A stretch of DNA of 64,000 bases, taken from NCBI GenBank assembly GCA_948684385.1, contig CAPQCU010000011.1, positions 5,027-69,026 on the forward strand, written 5' to 3'. A program made the translations under genes and the position numbers. Of this stretch, positions 1 to 7,391 are shown in pieces. Source of the stretch: an uncultured bacterium. GTDB lineage: Bacteria > Cyanobacteriota > Vampirovibrionia > Gastranaerophilales > Gastranaerophilaceae. The notes beneath the pieces were generated by a model. It was not told the origin of the DNA. It searched no databases and worked only from the letters and a program-made list of their open reading frames with translations. Each line of letters opens with the position of its first letter. Position 1 is the first letter of the stretch.

Positions 1-87
1 ATGTCTCAAATGGTATAAATTACCTCAGTGTTGAATAGCAAATTTCCTTTTTTAAACAATACTTATTAAAAAAGGAGATTATTTTCG

Positions 88-1098
88 ATGAAAATGTTAA
101 TGTTTGATTTCAGGGAATCCGAAAAAGATTTTTTTAACACTAATGAGCTAAAAGATTTTGATATAACTTTTATTAAATCGCCTTTGAATGAAAAAATAAA
201 ATTAACAGAAGAACAGTACAATGAAACAGTTATCCTCAGTGTTTTTACGACTTCTGATTTGACAGAAAAAGTTTTAAAAAAGTTTAAAAATTTAAGAATT
301 ATATCAACGCGTTCAACAGCATACAGCCACATAGATATTGATTACTGTATCAAACATAACATTGCAGTACTAAACGTAGAACAGTACGGACGCACAGCTG
401 TAGCACAGTTTGCAGTTGCTCTTATACTTTCTTTAATAAGAAACATTCTGCCCTCTTACTTTGACATGAAAAACCACACTGTTAACCCGACAAAATACGA
501 AGGCAGAATACTAAGTTCATATACAATCGGAATAATCGGATGCGGTTCTATTGGTTCTGCAGTTGCAAAAATAGCACATTTTTTCGGAATGGAAATTCTT
601 ATACACTCTTACATGAAAAATAATGAAGTGACAGATATATGTAATTTTGTTTCTTTAGACGAACTTCTTGAAAAATCAGATATAATTTCGCTTCATGTTC
701 CTTATGACGGTGACAACTATCACATGATAGGAAAAGAAGAGTTTAACAAAATGAAAGACGGCGTATTTATTGTAAACACAGCACGCGGAGAATTAATTGA
801 CATAAAAGCTTTATACGACAACCTTGTAACAGGCAAAGTGAAAGCGGCTGCATTAGATGTTCTTGAATGCGAGTTTATCAACACCCATCACGGTGAAATT
901 TCGGAAGTAATTGAGCTTACAGACACAAATTGTGTAGAAAGCGCTTTTATCGCTCAGAAACTTTTTAAGATGAATAATGTAATTCTAACCCCGCACATTG
1001 CTTATAATACAGTTGAAGCCATTAATTACATTTTGAATGAAACATTCAATAATATTAGAGACCATTTTAAAGGAATGAGCACAAACCGCGTGTGTTGA
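88..1098 (+). CDS. D-2-hydroxyacid dehydrogenase family protein
   Basis: NAD-dependent D-isomer-specific 2-hydroxyacid dehydrogenase, 336 aa, normal length for the family (D-lactate dehydrogenase, phosphoglycerate or hydroxypyruvate types). The Rossmann fingerprint GCGSIGSAVA lies near residue 152. The three catalytic residues expected of the family are visible: Arg in NTARGE, Glu in DVLECE and His in LTPHIA. The ATG follows AAAAAAGGAGA with good spacing, which fixes the start. The substrate cannot be told from the sequence. D-lactate formation during fermentation is a reasonable inference for an anaerobe. No operon partner is evident; ruvB follows after 46 nt. Confidence 0.88.
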   Translation: MKMLMFDFRESEKDFFNTNELKDFDITFIKSPLNEKIKLTEEQYNETVILSVFTTSDLTEKVLKKFKNLRIISTRSTAYSHIDIDYCIKHNIAVLNVEQYGRTAVAQFAVALILSLIRNILPSYFDMKNHTVNPTKYEGRILSSYTIGIIGCGSIGSAVAKIAHFFGMEILIHSYMKNNEVTDICNFVSLDELLEKSDIISLHVPYDGDNYHMIGKEEFNKMKDGVFIVNTARGELIDIKALYDNLVTGKVKAAALDVLECEFINTHHGEISEVIELTDTNCVESAFIAQKLFKMNNVILTPHIAYNTVEAINYILNETFNNIRDHFKGMSTNRVC

Positions 1099-1144
1099 TA
1101 CTAAACAAAAAGACAAACAAAGCAATTTGTGTTATCATTAACTT

Positions 1145-2209
1145 ATGGCAATAATATCAGATGATGACGGGTTGGAGAATGTAAGCAGGGTTAAGAAAAA
1201 CCCTGTTGTTAAGCCTGAAACAATTGAATACGATACAACTTTTGAAAACACTATCAGACCTAAGGATTTTGACAGCTACATCGGTCAAAGCGCTTTAAAA
1301 GAAACGCTTAAGATAACTCTTGAAGCTGCAAAAAAGCGCGGAAAATCTTTAGACCACATGCTTTTCTACGGTCCTCCGGGTTTAGGAAAAACAACAATTG
1401 CAGGAGTTGTAGCAGCACAGATGGGAGTTGATATCAGAATAACGTCCGCTCCGGCTCTTGAACGCCCGAGAGATATCATCGGTATTCTTATGTCACTTAA
1501 AGGCGGAGAAATTCTTTTTATCGACGAAATTCACCGTCTGAATAAAGTTGCTGAAGAAATTCTCTACCCTGCAATGGAAGACTTTACTCTTGATATGACA
1601 ACAGGAAAAGTCCAGACAGCAAAGACATTAAGAATTCCTCTGCCAAAATTCACTCTAATCGGAGCAACAACAAAAGCCGGAGAGCTTTCAAGCCCGCTAA
1701 GAGACCGCTTCGGAATAATTAACAGGCTGGAATTTTATACGACAGAAGAGCTCGCACAGGTGGTTAAAAGAACTGCTAAAATTCTTGAAATTGATATAAC
1801 TGAAGAAGGGGCAAAAGCAATCGCAAAACGCTCAAGAGGCACACCAAGAATAGCTAACAGGCTTGTAAAAAGAGTTTCAGATTTTGCAATCGTTAAGTTT
1901 GACGGTCAAATCAACGAAGAAGTAGCAAACTATTCGCTTAATCTTCTTAAAATAGACGAATTCGGGCTTGATAATACCGACAGGGCACTTTTAAATATGA
2001 TTATCGAAAAATATGACGGCGGTCCGGTCGGGATTGAAACAATTGCAGCAGCTTTAAGCGAAGACGTCAGGACGATTGAAGATGTTTGCGAGCCGTATCT
2101 TTTACAGGCAGGGCTCTTACAGCGTACTCCGCGCGGCAGAAAAGTTTCACCGGAAGGTTACAGGCATTTAGGGATAAAAATGCCGTCCGAGCAAACTTCA
2201 TTATTTTAG
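1145..2209 (+). CDS. ruvB: Holliday junction branch migration helicase RuvB
   Basis: Hexameric AAA+ motor that drives branch migration with RuvA at Holliday junctions during recombinational repair. Walker A GPPGLGKT, Walker B FIDEIHRL, sensor 1 GATTKAG and the arginine-containing LRDRFG segment are all present. The C-terminal winged helix ends in the typical RTPRGRKVSPEGYRHLG stretch. Length is 354 aa, within the family range, with a short extra N-terminus of about 25 residues. ruvA and ruvC are not in the window. The gene is 13 nt upstream of the YibE/F gene, so they may be co-transcribed. Confidence 0.97.
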   Translation: MAIISDDDGLENVSRVKKNPVVKPETIEYDTTFENTIRPKDFDSYIGQSALKETLKITLEAAKKRGKSLDHMLFYGPPGLGKTTIAGVVAAQMGVDIRITSAPALERPRDIIGILMSLKGGEILFIDEIHRLNKVAEEILYPAMEDFTLDMTTGKVQTAKTLRIPLPKFTLIGATTKAGELSSPLRDRFGIINRLEFYTTEELAQVVKRTAKILEIDITEEGAKAIAKRSRGTPRIANRLVKRVSDFAIVKFDGQINEEVANYSLNLLKIDEFGLDNTDRALLNMIIEKYDGGPVGIETIAAALSEDVRTIEDVCEPYLLQAGLLQRTPRGRKVSPEGYRHLGIKMPSEQTSLF

Positions 2210-2222
2210 GGATAAAACAAAT

Positions 2223-3293
2223 ATGAAAAAGTTTTTATTTTTAATACTATCTTTTATATTACTGCCGGTTTTTGCAGACGAAACCAACATTCTCCCTTCT
2301 CAAACAGGTATAGTTGAGAATGTTCAGTATGTTGATTTAGAAGACGGCGTAACACAGACAAAACAAGTCATTCAGGTAAAGCTTTCAAGCGGCGGGTTCA
2401 AGGGTGAAACAATTGAACTTGACAATATGCTTACCGGAAACCCTTACTATGATATAAAGTTAAAGAAAAATACAAAAGTAATTCTACATGCAGAAGATAA
2501 TGGAGAAGGTGTGGAATTTTCTATTGAAGACGTAAAACGCTCCGGTAATTTAATCTGGCTCTCTCTTATTTTCTGCGGATTGCTTATTTATGTCGGCAGA
2601 AAAAAAGGGTTATACAGCCTGATTTCAATCGGATTAACCGTTCTTTTGATTACAAATATACTTTCTCCGTTAATCCTGTTCGGAATAAATCCGATACTCG
2701 CAACCATTATGATTTGTATAGCATCCACCGCAATCACAATGTACCTTGTGGGCGGATTTAATGCAAAAAGTACATCTGCAATAATTGGAGCAGTCTTAAG
2801 CCTTACCTTTGCAGGGATTTTATCATTTATAACAATGCATACTGCGCATTTAACAGGATTCAATAGCGAAAACTCAATGTTTCTTTACTCAGCACATCCG
2901 GAGCTTGATTTCATACATCTTGCAATTTCAACAATGATTCTTGCGACTTTAGGCGCAGTAATGGATGTTGCAATGTCTATTGCAAGCACAATTAACGAGA
3001 TTTACGAAGTCGATAATACCAAGAGCATCAAAGAGCTTTTTAAATCCGGCATGAATGTCGGAAGAGATATTATTGGCACAATGGCAAATACTTTAATTCT
3101 TGTATACCTCGGAGGCTCTCTTCCTTTAGTCTTGCTTGCCGGAAATATTGATTTGCAGAAATTCATTAACCTCAATCAGGTTGTAACGGAAATTGCATCA
3201 GCTTTAATCGGAAGCATTGCAATCGTAATTTGCGTTCCTTTTACTGCTATTGCAGCTTCTGAAATGATTAAAAAATTTCATAAAAAAATTTGA
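2223..3293 (+). CDS. YibE/F family membrane protein
   Basis: A 356-aa polytopic membrane protein of the YibE/F family. Residues 1-18 form a signal peptide (ending LLPVFA), followed by an extracytoplasmic beta-rich segment to about residue 100. Roughly seven hydrophobic helices follow. The segment DVAMSIASTINEI and the following amphipathic stretch are typical of this family. Function is unknown in general; some members have been suggested to be transporters. It starts 13 nt after ruvB. The assignment to the family is firm, the biochemical role is not. Confidence 0.85.
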   Translation: MKKFLFLILSFILLPVFADETNILPSQTGIVENVQYVDLEDGVTQTKQVIQVKLSSGGFKGETIELDNMLTGNPYYDIKLKKNTKVILHAEDNGEGVEFSIEDVKRSGNLIWLSLIFCGLLIYVGRKKGLYSLISIGLTVLLITNILSPLILFGINPILATIMICIASTAITMYLVGGFNAKSTSAIIGAVLSLTFAGILSFITMHTAHLTGFNSENSMFLYSAHPELDFIHLAISTMILATLGAVMDVAMSIASTINEIYEVDNTKSIKELFKSGMNVGRDIIGTMANTLILVYLGGSLPLVLLAGNIDLQKFINLNQVVTEIASALIGSIAIVICVPFTAIAASEMIKKFHKKI

Positions 3294-3339
3294 AATTTTA
3301 GATTTAACGTGATAGTATAAGCAAGAGGGAGAGAGAAAT

Positions 3340-4020
3340 ATGAGAAATTTTATAATAATATTATTAGCTTTATTTATGATGTCAACGACAGCTTTTGCAG
3401 GAGCATTTAAAGCTGATGCGAGAACAAAAAGAATTCCGGCAGGCACAGTTTTTCAACTGGATTTTTTGCAGCCGGTCTCTACATTTTCAGGATGTGAAGG
3501 CGATTCTTTTGTCGCTACAATAAAAAATGAACTTACTTCTTCTGACAGTAACGTAATTATTCCTGCTGGCTCTGTTGTAAGAGGAAGCTTGTCAAAAGTT
3601 AATACCGCAAAAAGGTTTTCACGCGGAGCAAAGCTTTATCTTGACTTTGACCACGTAGTAACTCCTACAGGCAGACAGATCCCGCTTGATATGGCAGTAT
3701 GCAGTTTTGAAAACATCAGCTACGATGGCGGTTTGTACAAAAACCTCGGCTATGGAGAAGCGGTTAAAAAGAATTACGAAAGAAGCGTTGAAATCACTAA
3801 AAATGCAACAAATTACGGTTTAAGTGCAGGAGACTCCGCTCCGGGTATTCAGTATCTAACAACTCCTATTTGCGCAGTTGGCGGTTTCTTAGGCGGAGTA
3901 GGTTACTGGGTTGGAGACAGCGTTGCCGATATGTTTAGAAAAGGTCAGGATGTTTATATTAATAAAGGCGATGTGATAAACGTAAAACTGCTTAACCCGA
4001 TTGATATTCCGGTCTACTAG
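3340..4020 (+). CDS. Secreted protein of unknown function
   Basis: A 226-aa protein with a clear Sec signal peptide (residues 1-20, ending TTAFA). The mature part begins with a beta-rich domain: IPAGTVFQLDFLQPVST, then IIPAGSVVRGSL, then YLDFDHVVTPTGRQIPLD. This pattern of two IPAGT/IPAGS turns resembles beta-barrel domains of TrbI/VirB10-type or periplasmic scaffold proteins, but I would not assign it. A Gly-rich hydrophobic segment (CAVGGFLGGVGYWVGDSVADMF) lies near residues 180-200. The RBS is AGAGGGAGAGA. The stop codon TAG runs straight into a G8 tract belonging to a dispersed repeat. Confidence 0.7.
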   Translation: MRNFIIILLALFMMSTTAFAGAFKADARTKRIPAGTVFQLDFLQPVSTFSGCEGDSFVATIKNELTSSDSNVIIPAGSVVRGSLSKVNTAKRFSRGAKLYLDFDHVVTPTGRQIPLDMAVCSFENISYDGGLYKNLGYGEAVKKNYERSVEITKNATNYGLSAGDSAPGIQYLTTPICAVGGFLGGVGYWVGDSVADMFRKGQDVYINKGDVINVKLLNPIDIPVY

Positions 4021-4058
4021 GGGGGGGTAAATATATAGAGTTATTTTGAGACTACAGG
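4020..4058 (-). repeat. Dispersed TTTACCCC-type element, copy 1
   Basis: Read on the minus strand this copy begins CCTGTAGT, continues with an A/T-rich spacer, and ends TATATTTACCCC followed by more C residues (C8 in total). The G8 on the plus strand starts with the last base of the preceding stop codon. It matches the layout of copies at 13378, 28369, 28534 and 32798. Confidence 0.55.
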
Positions 4059-4094
4059 CTTTACGTGAATAGATTGTGCATAGCACATAAAAAT

Positions 4095-4126
4095 GCCTCT
4101 CTTTTGAGAGGCGGGGGAATTTTTTA
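4095..4126. terminator. Bidirectional intrinsic terminator
   Basis: Perfect 7-bp stem GCCTCTC/GAGAGGC with a TTTT loop (4095-4112). On the plus strand a T6 run follows after GGGGGAA. On the minus strand ATTTTTA follows directly. It sits between two convergent genes (3340-4020 and 4193-4702) and probably ends both transcripts. Confidence 0.75.
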
Positions 4127-4192
4127 AGTTAATAGGTTTACACTTCACTGATTTTTCTACACACTAATAGTTTTTAGAGTTAAATAGTCCTG

Positions 4193-4702
4193 TTATCCGA
4201 GCCCGAACTTAGGAGCGCTGTTTCTTGCATCCTCAGCTGCCTGCTGTTTAACAGACTCGAGATATGCACGCTTCATCTTAATTCGCTGCTCGATTTCGTT
4301 CATTTCAAGCTGAATTTCTTTTTCTTTTTCATTAAGAACCTGAATTTCCTGCTGTTTAAGAGCCTTCATAGACTCTTCTTTAAACTTAGCAAAGGCACTC
4401 ATTTCTATTTGATACTGTGCTAATGCGTTTCCTGTCCAAGGAACCTGACCCATCATCTTCATACTTTGAAGATTTTGCATTGCACTCATAGAACTTGCCT
4501 GGTTAGAGAACTGAGCAAACATTGACGCACGCGGTAAAAGTTCAGCGGAAAGTCCTGCAATGTTGCCCATCGTCATAACTGATGAACCGCCAAGAACGCT
4601 CGCATACTTTTGATAATTCGAAAGCCGGTTGCGTGTCTCCATTGCCTGACGTTCCAGGTAATTTATTTCGCGTGTTAATCTCTGGACTTCCCAGAATGCC
4701 AT
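4193..4702 (-). CDS. Small coiled-coil protein ending in FGLG
   Basis: A protein of 169 aa (ATG at 4702; a second in-frame ATG at 4708 is possible) without a signal peptide or membrane segment. The N-terminus (EVQRLTREINYLERQAMETRN) and the C-terminal third (KEKEIQLEMNEIEQRIKMKR) are heptad-like coiled coils. Between them is a Met/Ser/Ala-rich segment. It ends APKFGLG, very like the NFGLNG end of the protein at 27004-27435, which has a similar layout and the same promoter box. Not recognised as a known family. Extended helical hairpins with a flexible middle are common in export-apparatus substrates, but that is only a guess. Confidence 0.75.
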   Translation of the reverse strand: MAFWEVQRLTREINYLERQAMETRNRLSNYQKYASVLGGSSVMTMGNIAGLSAELLPRASMFAQFSNQASSMSAMQNLQSMKMMGQVPWTGNALAQYQIEMSAFAKFKEESMKALKQQEIQVLNEKEKEIQLEMNEIEQRIKMKRAYLESVKQQAAEDARNSAPKFGLG

Positions 4703-4764
4703 TAACATAGTGAACCTACCTAACTTTTACTAACCTGCGTAATATTAAAATCTAACCTTTTAAC

Positions 4765-4783
4765 CTTACATTTATATAAAGTA
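4765..4783 (-). promoter_or_regulatory. TATA-like promoter box, variant A
   Basis: Reads TACTTTATATAAATGTAAG on the minus strand, one base different from the exact 19-mer at 19131, 27458 and 56434. It lies about 60 nt upstream of the coiled-coil gene ending at 4193. An AAAAAAGGCAATTT tract sits about 13 nt further upstream (4797-4810), as also seen at 19164-19176. Confidence 0.6.
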
Positions 4784-4860
4784 TTTTTGTTTTTACAAAT
4801 TGCCTTTTTTTTAATATTTTGTTACGATTTGTTAAGGACAGAATAAAGGGAGTTAATAAT

Positions 4861-5310
4861 ATGATTAAAGACAAACTTGTTAATGCAGAAACTTATTACG
4901 GAATTTCAGACAGACTCAAACAAGGATTTGAATGGCTTAAGAACACTGATTTAGAAAACTTAGCAGACGGCAGATATTATATTGACGGCGAAAAATTATT
5001 CGCCAATGTTCAGAGCTATGAAACAAAAGATGAAGCACCTTACGAAGCTCACCGTAAATATGCAGATATTCAGTATATGGTAAAAGGAGTTGAAAAAGTG
5101 GGAGTTACACATTATTCAAACTGCTCTACCGAAACTGAATATAACGAAGAAAAAGATATAGAATTTTTAGAATGCAATATTTGTGATTTTCATGAAGTTC
5201 TGGAAGAAGGTGATTTTCTGGTATTTTACCCGCAGGACGCTCATCAGCCTTCATTAAATCCTGATAAGAAACTTAACGTAAAAAAAGTTATCGTAAAAGT
5301 CGAAATATAA
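4861..5310 (+). CDS. YhcH/YjgK/YiaL family protein
   Basis: A 149-aa cupin-fold protein of the YhcH/YjgK/YiaL (DUF386) family, which includes the beta subunit of EbgA beta-galactosidase and proteins of sialic-acid and other sugar catabolism. Family hallmarks are FANVQSYETKDEAPYEAHRKYADIQ (the conserved ExH...DIQY signature) and the later DFLVFYPQDAHQP with its metal-ligand-like His. The ATG at 4861 follows AAAGGGAG, so I prefer it to the TTG start 42 nt upstream. It is a single gene here, with no sugar-catabolic neighbours. The family is sure, the substrate unknown. Confidence 0.87.
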   Translation: MIKDKLVNAETYYGISDRLKQGFEWLKNTDLENLADGRYYIDGEKLFANVQSYETKDEAPYEAHRKYADIQYMVKGVEKVGVTHYSNCSTETEYNEEKDIEFLECNICDFHEVLEEGDFLVFYPQDAHQPSLNPDKKLNVKKVIVKVEI

Positions 5311-5362
5311 TGTAAAGAATTGTAACAATAATATCAATGCCTGAAATTAGCTACTTTTTATA

Positions 5363-5388
5363 CACTTTATATATATAACAGATGTAAG
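5363..5388 (+). promoter_or_regulatory. TATA-like promoter box, variant E
   Basis: ACTTTATATATATAACAGATGTAAG, matching the 19-mer promoter box but with a short insertion between the TATA part and GTAAG. It lies 19 nt before the start of the Gly-rich gene at 5408, in the same orientation as that gene. Confidence 0.5.
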
Positions 5389-5407
5389 CTAATAAGAGGT
5401 ACAAATT

Positions 5408-6655
5408 ATGGTTCGAGGTATTAATTGTCATAGTCCTTATAAACACTATATGATGTTCCATGGCGGATGCGATGAGGGCGGATACGGCAGTATCTTTAAT
5501 ACTACATATAATATCGAATGCGGCGGGCATCACGGCGGCTTTTGGGGCGGTTTCGGTTTCGGGCTTGGAAATGCATTTGGCAACCTTTTTAGCGGCTTCT
5601 TAGGCGGTGGCTGGGGCAATTTTGGCTTCGGTAATATGTTCTCAGGCGGCTGGGGCAACATGTGGGGTAATATGTGGGGCGGCGGCTCTCCATTTGCCTG
5701 CTCATGGGGCGGCGGTGCCGGAGGCGGCGGAAACTGGTGGGGTAATAACTCCGGCAGAGTCGGCAATTCCGATACAGGCTGTCATTGCAAAGATAAGGAA
5801 ACAAAAACTGTAGAAAAAGTTGTTGATGACGCAGATGAAGCTATACATAAAGAATTTAAAGATAAAATTGCAAAACTGAGCGACACTGATGTTGATGGTG
5901 CCAAAGCGCTTTACAACGAGATTAAAGCTAAAATGGATAAAAACGCAGATGAGCACAACAAAAGCATAAGCACAGATGCTTATGAAAACTTGCTTAAAGA
6001 TTTGCAAAAGAAATTCCCGCATGTAACTTTTGACAAAACACAACCACCTGCCGGCAGCACAGGTACAACCGGAACCGGAGTTACAGGAGGAGCTGGCAAT
6101 GGCACCGGTGATGACACCGCAAAAATCAACGCAGCAACAAACTTTGATGAATTACCGGAATACGATAAATTATCAGATGATGATAAAACTAAATATACAG
6201 ATAAATGCAAAGAACTCGCTAAGGCAGAAAATATGACACCTGATGATTTAAAAGCATTCTTAAGCAAACTGCCAGATGATGTTAGAGTTAAAGTCAAAGC
6301 TTCATTCTACAAAGAAGGATATACAAACGTAAAAGCAGAAGAATTAACAGCAGAAAAACTAAAAAAACTAATTGATGTAATAGACGACTCTGATAAGATT
6401 GATGATTTCCATAACATTACGGTTGGTACTCCTACTAAATCCGGAGATATATGGACAATCCCTATGACTAAAGCAAACGGACACGCTCAAGTAGTAAATT
6501 ATGTACAAGTTAAAGTTGTTGACGGTGAAATAATCTTCCACGGTAAAAATAATGACCAACACTATGTATTACAACAAGACAGTGAACATAAACTTCATCT
6601 AATGCAATATAAATACCATGATGGTTACGGAAGCGCTGATGTTAGAAACAAATAA
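5408..6655 (+). CDS. Gly/Trp-rich low-complexity protein with acidic helical C-terminus
   Basis: A 415-aa protein with no signal peptide. Residues 30-120 are Gly-rich with Phe, Trp, Asn and Met (for example GGGWGNFGFGNMFSGGWGNM). A GCHCKDK motif follows. The rest is charged and helical: residues 125-210, then a Gly/Thr linker (PPAGSTGTTGTGVTGGAGNG), then a Lys/Asp-rich domain to the end with several D-x-D pairs. No family recognised. A phase-separating, adhesive or structural role fits such composition, but this is inference. The start follows AAGAGG. A conserved TATA-like box lies 19 nt upstream and a UUCG-loop terminator directly after the stop. Confidence 0.8.
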   Translation: MVRGINCHSPYKHYMMFHGGCDEGGYGSIFNTTYNIECGGHHGGFWGGFGFGLGNAFGNLFSGFLGGGWGNFGFGNMFSGGWGNMWGNMWGGGSPFACSWGGGAGGGGNWWGNNSGRVGNSDTGCHCKDKETKTVEKVVDDADEAIHKEFKDKIAKLSDTDVDGAKALYNEIKAKMDKNADEHNKSISTDAYENLLKDLQKKFPHVTFDKTQPPAGSTGTTGTGVTGGAGNGTGDDTAKINAATNFDELPEYDKLSDDDKTKYTDKCKELAKAENMTPDDLKAFLSKLPDDVRVKVKASFYKEGYTNVKAEELTAEKLKKLIDVIDDSDKIDDFHNITVGTPTKSGDIWTIPMTKANGHAQVVNYVQVKVVDGEIIFHGKNNDQHYVLQQDSEHKLHLMQYKYHDGYGSADVRNK

Positions 6656-6658
6656 AAA

Positions 6659-6680
6659 ACTCCCTTCGGGGAGTTTTTTC
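6659..6680. terminator. Bidirectional intrinsic terminator with TTCG loop
   Basis: Stem ACTCCC/GGGAGT around a TTCG loop, with A6 before and T6 after. It follows the stop at 6655 and, on the other strand, the 57-aa gene ending at 6680. Confidence 0.85.
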
Positions 6681-6853
6681 TATCTTATAAAAACATATTT
6701 ACCTTCATAAGGCGAAGGTTCAGGTTTGTAGTTTTTCAAATATTCACCAAGGTTATCAACCGGATTTTCAATAAAAGAATTCAGCTTTTTTCCGCTCAAA
6801 ATCTCATTATTAGATAACAATTTTGTGACAGTTTCTTCTGCAGTTAGTTCCAT
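6680..6853 (-). CDS. Small 57-aa protein, unknown
   Basis: An open frame of 57 codons on the minus strand beginning MELTAEETVTKLLSNNEI and ending GKYVFIR. It looks protein-like: an amphipathic helical N-terminus and a Pro/Glu/Tyr C-terminal part (NYKPEPSPYEGKY), with codon use like neighbouring genes. It has no strong Shine-Dalgarno, and its stop lies inside the bidirectional terminator. It could be a real small acidic protein or a spurious frame; the space between two terminated units would otherwise be empty. Confidence 0.5.
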   Translation of the reverse strand: MELTAEETVTKLLSNNEILSGKKLNSFIENPVDNLGEYLKNYKPEPSPYEGKYVFIR

Positions 6854-6880
6854 ACCGCGAGTTTAACATTAAAAATCCGG

Positions 6881-6923
6881 GTTGTAAAGTATCCATCCAA
6901 ATTTAACCCTTTACCCCCCCCCC
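6881..6923 (+). repeat. Dispersed TTTACCCC-type element, copy 2
   Basis: Starts GTTGTAAAGT, has an A/T-rich middle with ATCCAAATTT, and ends CCTTTA plus a run of ten C residues. Same layout as the other copies, with a homopolymeric C tract instead of tandem octamers. Confidence 0.45.
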
Positions 6924-6996
6924 ACTTGAAAATTAAAATAGCTTGTTTTATTATTATAATGTTACATAAATTGCTATAAAGGTGGTGAAAATATAA

Positions 6997-7170
6997 ATGG
7001 CAGAAGTTAAAGTTGGCGAAAACGAAAGTATCGAAAGCGCACTTAGAAGATTCAAAAAGAAAATTCAAAAAGCTGGAATCTTATCTGAAGTTAAAAAACG
7101 CGAAAGATACGAAAAGCCTAGCGTAAAGAGAAAACGCAAATCTGAAGCAGCTCGTAAACGCAAAGTATAA
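6997..7170 (+). CDS. rpsU: 30S ribosomal protein S21
   Basis: 57 codons. Begins MAEVKVGENESIESALRRF and ends in a Lys/Arg-rich tail (KRKRKSEAARKRKV), the hallmark of bS21. The residues E-x-I-x-x-A-L-R-R-F-K-K at the start of the first helix are the family signature. The RBS is AAAGGTGG, 8-10 nt before ATG. A TATAAT -10 box at 6955-6960 and a strong terminator at 7177-7213 make it a stand-alone gene. Confidence 0.95.
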   Translation: MAEVKVGENESIESALRRFKKKIQKAGILSEVKKRERYEKPSVKRKRKSEAARKRKV

Positions 7171-7176
7171 TTTTTT

Positions 7177-7213
7177 GAAGGCGGTTTGTCTACAGACAAA
7201 CCGCCTTCTTTAT
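7177..7213 (+). terminator. Intrinsic terminator after rpsU
   Basis: Perfect long stem GAAGGCGGTTTGTC / GACAAACCGCCTTC around a TACA loop, followed by TTTAT. Confidence 0.9.
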
Positions 7214-7248
7214 AAAGGTTCGCCGTAAATATCAACCAATACAACTAC

Positions 7249-7277
7249 TTGCATTCTCATTGTGTTTATCGTATCAT
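7249..7277 (+). promoter_or_regulatory. Candidate promoter of tRNA-Cys
   Basis: TTGCAT (-35, 7249-7254), 17-bp spacer, TATCAT (-10, 7272-7277). The predicted transcription start is a couple of bases before the tRNA. Confidence 0.5.
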
Positions 7278-7285
7278 ATTCTTAC

Positions 7286-7356
7286 GGCGACATGGCCAAG
7301 TGGTAAGGCAGAAGCCTGCAAAGCTTTTACCCCCAGTTCGAATCTGGGTGTCGCCT
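7286..7356 (+). tRNA. tRNA-Cys (GCA)
   Basis: Full cloverleaf: acceptor GGCGACA/TGTCGCC, D stem GCC/GGC, anticodon stem GAAGC/GCTTT with loop CTGCAAA (anticodon GCA), T arm CCCAG-TTCGAAT-CTGGG, discriminator T. CCA is not encoded. Confidence 0.95.
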
Positions 7357-7391
7357 TTTTTAATTTAAAGTTATCACAAATCTTGAGTTGT

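Noticed and set aside
5530..6297. Long Pro-rich and Thr/Val-rich minus-strand frames opposite the Gly-rich gene
   Set aside because: They are the complement of GGN-rich codons and of the linker; no RBS, and the plus-strand gene has RBS, promoter box and terminator.
6911..6923. C10 run as sequencing error
   Set aside because: Long C runs recur at the same place of several copies of one repeat family, so they look genuine, though exact lengths may be uncertain.
7260..7391. Extended N-terminus of DnaA
   Set aside because: It reads through the tRNA-Cys gene; the ATG at 7392 gives the normal domain I start.
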